From: an uncultured Eubacteriales bacterium
Lineage (GTDB): Bacteria > Bacillota > Clostridia > Lachnospirales > Anaerotignaceae
Assembly: GCA_900548595.1 (NCBI GenBank)
Contig: URLB01000037.1
Coordinates: 1 to 16,030 of the forward strand
Reading direction: 5' to 3'
DNA: 16,030 bases
Shown here: positions 6,947 through 15,800 of the stretch, one piece after another
Position numbering within the stretch: the first letter of the stretch is position 1
Layout: each line of letters starts with the position of its first letter
The notes under the pieces: generated by a model
What the model saw: only the letters and a program-made list of their open reading frames with translations
The model's database searches: none
What the model was told of the DNA's origin: nothing
Position numbers and translations under genes: made by a program

Positions 6947-7923
6947 CAGATAGAAAGCAGTTTCACAACGTCATAATATTCACTGTCAATCTTCTTGCTC
7001 ATACTAAGAGCCTCATTTATATCAATTGCTTCATATCTTCCTTTATTAAATGCGATTATTTTGTTTTTTCCGCCTTCAAGCAATTCTTTAACGGCAAGGT
7101 AACCCATCATTGAGGCATGCATACAATCTATTGCCGTCGGCGTTCCTCCTCTTTGAAGATGCCCGAGAACAGTGGCTCTGGTCTGTATTCCCGTTATATC
7201 CTGTATTTTTTTAGCCAATCTTACAGTTCCGCCTACACCTTCCGCAACTACTACAAGATTGTGTCTTTTTCCCCTGCTTCTGTTCATCAATATTTGTTCT
7301 ATTACCATATCGTCGGTAATAACGCCTTTGCTTTCTGGAATAAGTACTTCCTCTGCTCCTCCTGTAACCGCACACCACATTGCTATATATCCTGCGTCTC
7401 TTCCCATCATCTCGACAACGGAACATCTTTCATGCGAGCTGGAAGTATCTCTTAGCTTTCTTATAGCGTCGAGTCCTGTATTTACGGCAGTGTCAAAACC
7501 TATTGTATACTCGGAACATGAAATATCCAAGTCGATAGTACCGGGAATTCCCATACAATTTACACCTTTTTCGGAAAGAGCCTGACAGCCTCTGAACGAG
7601 CCGTCCCCTCCTATTACTATAAGACCGTCCAATCCGAGTATATTGTATATTGCCGCAGCCCTTGAAACGCCCTCGTCAGTCATCATTTCCGGTGAACGTG
7701 CAGTATGTAATATAGTACCGCCTCTGTTCATAATATCCGAAACGTCTTTTGATTTAAATTCTACTATATCGCCGTGTATAAGTCCTATATATCCCTTATG
7801 AATTCCTATTACCCTGCAATTTTTATTGATTCCCGTCCTAACTACCGCTCTTATGGCAGCATTCATACCTGGCGCGTCTCCTCCGCTTGTAAGCACGCCT
7901 ATTTTTATTTGTCCGTTCTCCAT
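6946..7923 (-). CDS. pfkA: ATP-type 6-phosphofructokinase
   Basis: Phosphorylates fructose 6-phosphate to fructose 1,6-bisphosphate, the committed step of glycolysis; cytoplasmic, normally a tetramer. At 325 residues it matches the bacterial family (about 320). Visible motifs: SGGDAPGMNAAIR (13-25) and GGDGS (105-109); the Gly after Asp107 and Gly128 of PGTID are the residues that mark ATP rather than pyrophosphate use. Others are catalytic Asp131, MGRDAGY (173-179), VAEG (226-229) and the sugar-phosphate site HLQRGG (255-260). Oddity: the nearly invariant TIDND is TIDLD here (Leu132; see findings). Start choice: the frame reaches back to 7959, inside dnaE, but that part contains the AGGAGG (7936-7931) lying 7 nt before ATG 7923, where homology begins. 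The gene starts 17 nt after the dnaE stop, giving the dnaE-pfkA operon order common in Clostridia. Confidence 0.95.
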   Translation of the reverse strand: MENGQIKIGVLTSGGDAPGMNAAIRAVVRTGINKNCRVIGIHKGYIGLIHGDIVEFKSKDVSDIMNRGGTILHTARSPEMMTDEGVSRAAAIYNILGLDGLIVIGGDGSFRGCQALSEKGVNCMGIPGTIDLDISCSEYTIGFDTAVNTGLDAIRKLRDTSSSHERCSVVEMMGRDAGYIAMWCAVTGGAEEVLIPESKGVITDDMVIEQILMNRSRGKRHNLVVVAEGVGGTVRLAKKIQDITGIQTRATVLGHLQRGGTPTAIDCMHASMMGYLAVKELLEGGKNKIIAFNKGRYEAIDINEALSMSKKIDSEYYDVVKLLSI

Positions 7924-7939
7924 AGCAATTCCTCCTGTT

Positions 7940-10900
7940 TCATCTGTATTTAATAACAATATTATTATCGCCGAGCACAGACATTAAATCGGATATTGTT
8001 TCGTCATTTACGTCTATCCAGTATGTCTCGTCAGCTTTGTATTTTCTTTTGTTGTGAACATCATTTATATAAAGCGGAATACTTCCGTGATGTCTTGTAA
8101 GTATCGGAACGACATTTTGTAAAGTTATGCCTTCATTTAAAACAATGCCGACGCTTACAGGTTTTTGTTTTTCTTCGGTATTATCAAAAGGGATAATATT
8201 ATCGCATACAATTTTCGGAGCTTCTCCCTCAGACACAGACGCTCGTCCCTCTACTATTATAACCCTTTCTTCAAAAAGATATTTGCCGAATTTGTCATAT
8301 GCTTTCGGGAATACTATTACCTCCGCAGAACCTGTCATATCCTCGATTTTTATAAATGCCATCTGCGTATTATTTCTTGTGAATTTAACATTTTTTTCAG
8401 CTATAAATCCGCCTACTTTAACTTTTTTCCCGTCATATATTTCGCTTAATCCGTCTTCTATATTACTTTCAAGAAAATCCGCACAGTGGGCGCTCACTTT
8501 CTTTTCAAGTTTGTCCGCATATTCGGCAAGCGGATGTCCGCTTATATATATTCCCAACACATTTTTTTCATTCTGCAACTTATCTTTTTCAGCATATTCC
8601 GCAACATATTCAAAGCTGTCGTAGGCATCATGTTCATCTGTACCGACCGATATTTCAAAAAGGTTAAGCTGCCCTTCTATATTATTTTTCTTAGACTGAG
8701 CAAGACCGTCCATTACGGATTTGTAAACGGATATATACTGTTTTCTCGTTCCTCCGAAAGAATCGAATGCTCCGGCAAAAATAAGGTTTTCAACCATTCT
8801 CTTATTTATTTCCTGCCCTACCATTCTTGAGCAAAAGTCAGTCAGTCCCTTATATTTCCCATTCTTCTCTCTTTCTGCAATTAACGCTTTTACAGCAGGT
8901 AATCCGACGCTTTTTATTGCTGCAAGTCCGAATCTTATCTGATTTCCCGAAACGGAAAAGTTTCCGAATCCTTCATTTATATCAGGCGGAAGCAAAGTTA
9001 TTCCCATTTGCCTGCAATCCTCAATGTACCCCGATATTTTTGAAGTATTGTCCATTACCGATGTCATAAGAGCCGCCATAAATTCAACTGGATAGTAGCA
9101 TTTCAGCCAAGCCGTCTGATACGCAACAACGGCATAGCATGCCGCATGGCTCTTATTAAATGCGTATTTTGCAAAATCCGTCATTTCATCGAATATTTTT
9201 TCAGCTGTTTTTTCCGGTATTCCGTTTGCAAGACACCCCGGAACTTCTCCCTCTATTCCGTAAACAAAGTTTTTTCTTTCCTCTGCCATCACTTTGGCCT
9301 TTTTCTTACTCATCGCTCGGCGTACAAGATCGCTTCTGCCAAGGCTGTAACCTGCCAAATCACGAACTATCTGCATTACCTGTTCCTGGTACACTATACA
9401 TCCGTAAGTATTTTTTAAGATAGGTTCAAGCGCCGGCGAAGTATATTGTATTGTCTCTCCGCTGTTTTTTCCTTTTACATATTTAGGTATAAAATCCATC
9501 GGTCCCGGACGGTACAGAGAAATACCGGCTATCAGGTCCTCAAGCCTTGTAGGCTTCAGTTCCTTCATAAACTGCTTCATTCCTCCGCTTTCCAACTGGA
9601 ATACGCCTTCGGTCTTTCCCTGTGAAATAAGTTCATAAACCTTTGGATCATCGTCTTCAAGATTATCTATGTCTACATCTATTCCATATATTCTTTTTAT
9701 TTCATTTACTGCGTTCTCCACAACGGTGAGAGTTCTGAGTCCTAAAAAGTCCATCTTTAAAATTCCCAGTTCCTCCAAAGTCGTCATTGTAAACTGAGTT
9801 GACGCTCCTTTATCGGAAACATAAAGGGGAACATATTCGGTAACGGGTTTCCCACATATAACAACGCCTGCCGCATGTGTAGAGGCATGTCTTGGAAGAC
9901 CCTCTAACTTTCGGCTCATATCAATCAGACGCCTTACGTCAACATCGTTTTCATACTCGTTTTTAAGTTCTGGGTTCATTCCGAGAGCCTTATCTATTGT
10001 CATATTAAGTTCTGTAGGAACCATTTTTGAAATCCTGTCTACATCTGCATACGGCATGTCAAGCGCTCTTCCTACGTCCTTAATGGCTGCCCTTGCCGCC
10101 AGTGTTCCGAATGTAATTATCTGAGCCACTTTATCTGCGCCGTATTTTTCCGTTACATAATCTATGACTTCCTGACGTCTCTCATCTGAGAAATCCACGT
10201 CAATATCGGGCATACTTACACGCTCGGGATTTAAAAACCTCTCGAAAATAAGGTCATACTTTATAGGGTCTATAGTAGTAATATCCAGCGAATACGCAAC
10301 TACGCTTCCCGCCGCACTGCCTCTTCCTGGACCGACCGTTATTCCATTGTCCTTTGCAAACTTAATATAATCCCATACTATAAGAAAATAGTCTACATAT
10401 CCCATTGAAACTATAGTATTAAACTCGTATTCCAATCTTTCAAGGAGTTGTTTATCAGGATTAGGATACCTTTTTTTAAATCCGTCGTAGGTTATTTTCT
10501 TTAAATACTCATCAGCTGTATATCCGTCGGGAACATCATATTTAGGAAGTTTAAGTTCATGAAATGCAAACTCCAAATTACATCTTTCCGCAATTTTATT
10601 CGTATTTTCCATGGCCTCCGGGATATATGAAAACAGCTGAGACATCTCCTCATAACTCTTAAGGTGATAACAGTTACCAGCATATCTCATTCTGTTTTCA
10701 TCATTTACAGTCTTTCCCGTCTGTATGCAGAGCAGTATGTCATGAGCCTCCCAGTCGTCATGTTTTATATAGTGCACGTCGTTCGTACATATAAGAGGTA
10801 TTCCCGTTTCTCTGCTCATCTTTATAAGTCCGGCGTTTACCGTTTTTTGTTCGGGAATACCATGATCCTGCAATTCCAGATAAAAGTTTCCCTCTCCAAA

Positions 10901-11404
10901 TATATCAAGATATTTAAGAGCCATATCCTTTGCGATGTCATAGGAACCGTTTATTAACATTTTTGCTACCGGACCTGCCAGACATGCGCTTGTAGCTATA
11001 ATTCCTTTATGATACTTTCTTAAAAGCTCTTCATCGACTCTTGGTTTATAGTAAAATCCTTCAGTATATCCAAAAGAGACAAGTTTTATAAGATTTTGAT
11101 ACCCTTCCATATTCTCGGCTAAAAGCACGAGGTGATAATAACTCACACTTTCTCTGCTGTTTTTATCAAAGCGGCTTTTAGGCGCAACATATACTTCGCA
11201 TCCTATTATAGGCTTTATGCCCTCTTCCTTGCACGCTTTATAAAAATCTATAACGCCGAACATTGCTCCGTGGTCAGTTATAGCCAAACTGTCCATTCCC
11301 AGTTCTTTAGCGCGTTTTACAAGTTCTCCTATTTTGGCAGAACCGTCTAGAAGGCTGTATTCCGTATGAACATGAAGATGCGTAAATTCTTTTTTTTCAG
11401 ACAT
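7940..11404 (-). CDS. dnaE: DNA polymerase III alpha subunit, DnaE type
   Basis: Replicative C-family DNA polymerase, 1154 residues, the usual DnaE length and without the exonuclease insertion of PolC. Order of domains: N-terminal PHP domain (about 5-280) starting HLHVHTEYSLLDG; catalytic palm/fingers with GPGRGSAAGS (358-367), PDIDVDF (399-405) and LKMDFLG (549-555), which supply the catalytic aspartates; finger and thumb region to about 830; helix-hairpin-helix region around the LLPPDINEGFGNF block; OB-fold near the C-terminus (VKVGGFIAEK onward) and a C-terminal tail. All nine expected PHP metal-site residues look intact (see findings). In Firmicutes that also have PolC, DnaE typically extends primers, mostly on the lagging strand; whether PolC exists here cannot be seen. 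ATG 11404 has GAGGT 6 nt upstream. Co-transcribed with pfkA; own promoter. Confidence 0.98.
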   Translation of the reverse strand: MSEKKEFTHLHVHTEYSLLDGSAKIGELVKRAKELGMDSLAITDHGAMFGVIDFYKACKEEGIKPIIGCEVYVAPKSRFDKNSRESVSYYHLVLLAENMEGYQNLIKLVSFGYTEGFYYKPRVDEELLRKYHKGIIATSACLAGPVAKMLINGSYDIAKDMALKYLDIFGEGNFYLELQDHGIPEQKTVNAGLIKMSRETGIPLICTNDVHYIKHDDWEAHDILLCIQTGKTVNDENRMRYAGNCYHLKSYEEMSQLFSYIPEAMENTNKIAERCNLEFAFHELKLPKYDVPDGYTADEYLKKITYDGFKKRYPNPDKQLLERLEYEFNTIVSMGYVDYFLIVWDYIKFAKDNGITVGPGRGSAAGSVVAYSLDITTIDPIKYDLIFERFLNPERVSMPDIDVDFSDERRQEVIDYVTEKYGADKVAQIITFGTLAARAAIKDVGRALDMPYADVDRISKMVPTELNMTIDKALGMNPELKNEYENDVDVRRLIDMSRKLEGLPRHASTHAAGVVICGKPVTEYVPLYVSDKGASTQFTMTTLEELGILKMDFLGLRTLTVVENAVNEIKRIYGIDVDIDNLEDDDPKVYELISQGKTEGVFQLESGGMKQFMKELKPTRLEDLIAGISLYRPGPMDFIPKYVKGKNSGETIQYTSPALEPILKNTYGCIVYQEQVMQIVRDLAGYSLGRSDLVRRAMSKKKAKVMAEERKNFVYGIEGEVPGCLANGIPEKTAEKIFDEMTDFAKYAFNKSHAACYAVVAYQTAWLKCYYPVEFMAALMTSVMDNTSKISGYIEDCRQMGITLLPPDINEGFGNFSVSGNQIRFGLAAIKSVGLPAVKALIAEREKNGKYKGLTDFCSRMVGQEINKRMVENLIFAGAFDSFGGTRKQYISVYKSVMDGLAQSKKNNIEGQLNLFEISVGTDEHDAYDSFEYVAEYAEKDKLQNEKNVLGIYISGHPLAEYADKLEKKVSAHCADFLESNIEDGLSEIYDGKKVKVGGFIAEKNVKFTRNNTQMAFIKIEDMTGSAEVIVFPKAYDKFGKYLFEERVIIVEGRASVSEGEAPKIVCDNIIPFDNTEEKQKPVSVGIVLNEGITLQNVVPILTRHHGSIPLYINDVHNKRKYKADETYWIDVNDETISDLMSVLGDNNIVIKYR

Positions 11405-11439
11405 ATATATACCTCATAATAAATTACTGCGTTTAAATT

Positions 11440-11468
11440 ATTATAGCATAAATAAAGACGCTGTCATA
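11440..11468 (-). promoter_or_regulatory. Promoter of the dnaE-pfkA operon
   Basis: On the minus strand, ATGACA (11468-11463) and TATAAT (11445-11440) are separated by 17 bp: 5 of 6 and 6 of 6 matches, with an extended TGC before the -10 box. Predicted transcription start is near 11433, about 30 nt before the dnaE ATG. Confidence 0.75.
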
Positions 11469-11565
11469 TTTTTTTATGGATTTAACAGACATTTAAATCT
11501 ATTTTGTAACAAACATCTCTTATTATGCATATTGTTTTATATCTGTAATTATGGGAGTTGAATTT

Positions 11566-12423
11566 ATGTCCGAACTTATCAGCGGAAATATCATTTTAAA
11601 AGATATAAAAAGGAACTACTATTCTATGCCTTCCATATCTGTCTCGCACGAAACAAAAAAAAGTTTTCCTAACGGCTATATCCATGTCGACGAAATCACC
11701 CCCGCCGGCATACCTTCCGTAAATACCAATGAAAGCGCCGTAACTTTTATAAACCCCGAAAATATAAAAAGCGAAGTAATATATGAAAATAACGCTCCGA
11801 AAACACCGAAAAAAATATCAAACACAGCAGACAGTAAAAATACCGATGCACTTTCATCATATATAAGATTTTATAATTTTACTCCGAAAGATCTGAATAT
11901 ATATACAGATGATAAAAAAGGTTCATTTCCCGTAAAATCTAACGATAAAACGGATTATTACAGGCTAAATCCCGAAGTATATAGCTTTAAAATTGCCGAA
12001 GATGATAACGAACCTTTATATGAATACAAATTTAACGCCTATCCCGGAATAAATTCCACTATTATAATTACTAAAAATAACAGTTCTTATAATGTTACGG
12101 ATATCAGCGGTGTTCCGCCGAAATGCTTTTTTAACACCGCCTATATACGTTTTGTACAATTATCCGAAACCGCTCCTGCTATGGACATATTTATAGACGG
12201 AATACCGGTTATTTTAGGAATAACTTTCGGAGAAGTTTCCGCTTTTATAGGCGTGCCGAACGGCATACACAACATAAAGGCAGTCGTATCCGGAACAGGA
12301 ATTATTTCCATAGATGAAGAATTTAATTTTCCCGAAAATTCAGTAAACAGTTTTTTAATCACTTTAAATGATTCCGGAAACTATACTGCAAATATAATAA
12401 CAGATACCGATTCATGTGCATAA
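11566..12423 (+). CDS. Hypothetical protein with two DUF4397-like halves, no signal peptide
   Basis: A 285-residue protein of unknown function. The C-terminal half (about 192-280) matches the DUF4397 pattern: AYIRFVQLSETAPAMDIFIDG, then the FGEVSAFIGVPNGIHNIKA block typical of these beta-rich domains. Residues 98-181 (SSYIRFYNFTPKDLNIY onward) look like a second, more diverged copy. Residues 1-97 are polar, Asn/Lys/Ser-rich and unrecognised. DUF4397 proteins are often exported, but no signal peptide, membrane segment or sorting motif is visible here. Start choice: an upstream ATG at 11551 has no ribosome binding site, whereas ATG 11566 is 8 nt from GGGAG (11553-11557, overlapping the first ATG). 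Codon use is AT-rich with many ATA and AAA codons, unlike nifJ. It is divergent from dnaE and alone in its unit; the TAA stop is the first part of a 43-nt hairpin. Confidence 0.75.
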   Translation: MSELISGNIILKDIKRNYYSMPSISVSHETKKSFPNGYIHVDEITPAGIPSVNTNESAVTFINPENIKSEVIYENNAPKTPKKISNTADSKNTDALSSYIRFYNFTPKDLNIYTDDKKGSFPVKSNDKTDYYRLNPEVYSFKIAEDDNEPLYEYKFNAYPGINSTIIITKNNSSYNVTDISGVPPKCFFNTAYIRFVQLSETAPAMDIFIDGIPVILGITFGEVSAFIGVPNGIHNIKAVVSGTGIISIDEEFNFPENSVNSFLITLNDSGNYTANIITDTDSCA

Positions 12424-12463
12424 AGTTAATTAAAGCGGCATTATGCCGTTTTAATTAACTTTA
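12421..12463 (+). terminator. Long hairpin at the end of the DUF4397-like gene
   Basis: 12421-12441 pairs with 12443-12463 over 21 positions with one G-U wobble (12435/12449); the practical loop is CATTATG. The stem begins with the TAA stop itself. The core GCGGCAT/ATGCCGT is GC-rich and the descending arm contains TTTTAATTAACTTTA, so it is terminator-like, though the T-tract is inside the stem rather than after it. Confidence 0.7.
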
Positions 12464-12475
12464 CATATCCCCATC

Positions 12476-12492
12476 ATATTGTCAGACAATAT
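12476..12492. repeat. Perfect palindrome, 8-bp arms
   Basis: ATATTGTC (12476-12483), one A, then GACAATAT (12485-12492). It is followed by TTTATTTT, so it could be a short second terminator on the plus strand or a protein-binding operator. No factor is recognised. Confidence 0.6.
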
Positions 12493-12495
12493 TTA

Positions 12496-12514
12496 TTTTC
12501 TGTTTAACAGAAAA
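12496..12514. repeat. Perfect palindrome, 9-bp arms
   Basis: TTTTCTGTT (12496-12504), one T, then AACAGAAAA (12506-12514), starting 4 bp after the preceding palindrome. The odd-length two-fold symmetry resembles a dimeric-repressor operator, but no promoter or gene is clearly attached. It does not fit the Rex consensus. Confidence 0.6.
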
Positions 12515-12774
12515 ATATCCGATTTTCAAGGGATACAAAAAATCTTTCATAAAAACCAAAGTATTCTATAATTATTATTTTCAACAATTAATACGTCAAA
12601 AAAGCTCTTAAATTTGAGTATTTTTCAAATTCGAGTTAATTTAGATAAATTTTTTAATTATCCATTTATTATTGTTCAAAATAATTGTTGATTTATACCC
12701 ATAAATATCGAATTTTGTAATAGAAACAAGCCTTGCAGTAAATGTTGTCATACAACAAATAAAATTCTTTAGTA

Positions 12775-12803
12775 TTGATATGAATAAATTACTTTGATAT
12801 AAT
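12775..12803 (+). promoter_or_regulatory. Promoter of nifJ
   Basis: TTGATA (12775-12780) and TATAAT (12798-12803) are separated by 17 bp, with an extended TGA directly before the -10 box: 5 of 6 and 6 of 6 matches. Transcription from about 12810 gives a leader of about 60 nt that ends in a near-perfect TAAGGAGG (12855-12862), 8 nt before the ATG. Together these predict very strong expression. Confidence 0.8.
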
Positions 12804-12870
12804 TTAGATGTACAAATTTGCAATTTAAAACCAACTTACAATGGTAGATAAAATTAAGGAGGATATGCAA

Positions 12871-15800
12871 ATGTCTAAAGTAATGAAAACTATGGACGGT
12901 AATGAAGCTGTTGCATACGCATCATATGCGTTTACAGAAGTTGCGGGTATTTTCCCCATAACACCGTCATCTCCGATGGCTGAACACACAGACGATTGGG
13001 CTGCCAACGGAAAGAAAAACATTTTCGGTCAGACTGTAAAAGTTATTGAAATGCAGTCAGAGGCCGGTGCTGCCGGTACTGTACACGGCTCACTTTCAGC
13101 CGGAGCATTAACAACAACATATACAGCCAGCCAGGGTCTTCTTCTTATGATCCCTAATATGTATAAAATTGCCGGAGAACTCCTTCCCGGTGTATTCCAT
13201 GTAAGTGCCAGAGCTCTTGCAAGCCACGCTCTTTCTATCTTCGGCGATCATTCAGACGTAATGGCATGCCGTCAGACAGGATTTGCAATGCTTTGCTCAA
13301 ACTCTGTTCAGGAAGCTATGGACTTAGCAGCTGTAGCTCATCTTTCAGCTATTAAAGGAAGAGTTCCTTTCCTTCACTTCTTCGATGGATTCCGTACATC
13401 ACATGAAATCCAGAAGGTTGAATGTCTTGACTATGATGAACTTGCTAAGATCGTAGATATGGATGCTGTAAACGCATTCAGAAGAAGATCTCTTAACCCC
13501 GAGCACCCTGTATTAAGAGGTACAGCTCAGAACCCTGATATCTTCTTCCAGGCAAGAGAAGCATGCAACCCTTACTATGAAAATATCGTAGGCGTATGCG
13601 AAGATTATATGAAAGAAATCAGCCGTATCACAGGCAGAGATTATAAATTATTCAACTACTACGGAGCTCCCGACGCTGACAGAGTAATCATTGCTATGGG
13701 TTCTGCATGTGAAACTATTGAAGAAACTATTGATTACCTTATGGCAAGAGGAGAAAAAGTAGGTCTTATTAAAGTACATCTTTACAGACCTTTCTCTGTA
13801 GAGCATTTCCTCGGCGCTATTCCCAAGACTTGCAAGAAGATTGCAGTTCTTGACAGAACAAAGGAACCCGGCGCACAGGGCGAACCTTTATACCAGGATG
13901 TATGTACAGCTCTCTTTGACAAAGCTGACAGACCTGTTATCGTTGCAGGACGTTACGGCTTAGGTTCAAAGGATACAACACCTGCACAGTTCATCGCAGT
14001 ATATGATAATCTTAAGCTTGAACAGCCTAAGAACCACTTCACAATGGGTATCGTTGACGACGTTACATTCCATTCACTTGAAGTTGGTGCACCCGTTGAC
14101 GTTACAGAAGGCGACGGAACAATCCAGTGCAAATTCTGGGGTCTCGGAGCTGACGGTACTGTAGGTGCAAATAAAAACTCAATCAAAATCATCGGTGACC
14201 ATACAGACAAATATGCTCAGGCATACTTCGACTATGACTCAAAGAAATCAGGCGGTATTACACAGTCTCATCTTCGTTTCGGAGATAAGCCTATCCGCTC
14301 AACATATCTTGTAAATAAGGCTGACTTCGTTGCTTGCCACAAACAGTCATACGTTCATATGTATGATATGCTTTCAGACCTTAAGGACGGCGGTACATTC
14401 CTTCTTAACACAGAATGGTCTGTAGACGAGCTTGACGCTAACCTTCCTGCATCAATGAAGAAATATCTTGCAGAGCACAACATTAAGTTCTATATCATCA
14501 ACGGTACGGATATAGCTGCTGAAATCGGTCTCGGAAACAGAATTAATACAGTTCTTCAGGCTGCATTCTTCAAGCTTGCTAACATCATTCCTATCGCTGA
14601 CGCTGTTGAATATATGAAGGCTGCTATCAAGAAGTCTTACGGTAAGAAAGGCGACGATATCCTTAACATGAACTACGCTGCTGTTGATAAGGGTGTAGAA
14701 GGCATTGTTGAGGTTAAAGTTCCCGCTGAATGGGCTAACGCTGTAGATACAGAAACAGTTGTTGCTAAAGACGAGCCTGAATATGTTAAAACTATTGTAA
14801 CAGCAGTTAATACACGTAAAGGCGATTCTCTTCCTGTAAGCGCATTCAAAGGAATTGAAGATGGTACAACACCTCTTGGAACAGCTGCTTATGAAAAGAG
14901 AGGCGCTGCAGTTAACGTACCTGAATGGGATCCTGAAAAATGTATTCATTGTAACCAGTGTTCTTATGTATGTCCTCACGCTACAATCCGTCCTTTCCTT
15001 CTTACAGCTGAAGAAGCAGAAAAAGCTCCTGAAGGATTTAAGATGGTAGACGCTAAGGGTGGCGCTGCATTTGCTGGACTTAAGTTCGCTATGCAGGTAT
15101 CAGCTCTTGACTGTCTTGGATGCGGAAGCTGTGTAAACGTATGTCCTGCTAAGGAAAAGGCTATCGTTATGAAGCCTCTTGCAACACAGGAACATGAAGC
15201 AGCTAACTGGGAATACGCTATGTCTCTTTCACAGAAAGCTAACCCTATGGGTAAAGACTCTGTTAAGGGAAGCCAGTTCGAACAGCCTTTACTTGAGTTC
15301 TCAGGCGCATGCGCAGGCTGTGGCGAAACACCTTATGCAAAACTTATAACACAGCTCTTCGGTGATAGAATGTACATTGCAAATGCTACAGGATGTTCAT
15401 CAATCTGGGGTGGCTCAGCTCCTACATCTCCTTACACAACAAATAAGGAGGGTAAAGGTCCTGCATGGAGTAACTCACTCTTCGAGGATAACGCTGAGTT
15501 TGGTCTTGGTATGGCTATGGCTGTAAAACAGATGAGAGCAGGTATCAAGGAAAAACTTGAAACTCTTAAACCTATGGCTTGTGATGAACTTGCCGCTGCA
15601 ATTGACAAGTGGATTGCTACAATGGATCTTGGTGAAGAGTCTAAGGTTGCTTCAGCTGAACTTGTAGCTAAACTTGAAGGTTTCAAGACAGAAAACACAG
15701 AAGCTAAGGTTATTATAGATTATGTACTTGAAAACAAAGATCAGCTCGTTAAGAAGAGCCAGTGGATCTTCGGTGGAGACGGTTGGGCATACGACATCGG

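Larger units (their letters stand above)
12424..12870. other. Palindrome-rich AT spacer upstream of nifJ
   Basis: This 447-bp region contains, in order, the hairpin and two palindromes listed above, a TATAAT-like string at 12567-12572 with a poor -35 box, a 7-bp inverted repeat (12611-12617 with 12625-12631), a protein-like minus-strand frame at 12751-12641 (see findings), a short palindrome at 12743-12757, and the nifJ promoter and leader. No gene with a convincing start is seen. Confidence 0.6.

Noticed and set aside
12567..12635. Small RNA gene with TATAAT at 12567-12572 and a hairpin at 12611-12631
   Set aside because: The -35 box is poor (CTTTCA), the hairpin is AT-only with 7-bp arms, and no clean T-tract follows directly; not enough to call.
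12743..12757. Rex operator at nifJ
   Set aside because: The known pattern TTGTTAA-N4-TTAACAA is not met: the arms are TGTTGT/ACAACA with a 3-bp centre. Kept only as an unassigned palindrome.
14452..14979. 175-residue minus-strand frame inside nifJ
   Set aside because: It is an antisense shadow of a strongly biased coding sequence whose plus-strand product is unmistakable; its Cys/Phe/Ser-rich translation has no domain-like pattern.
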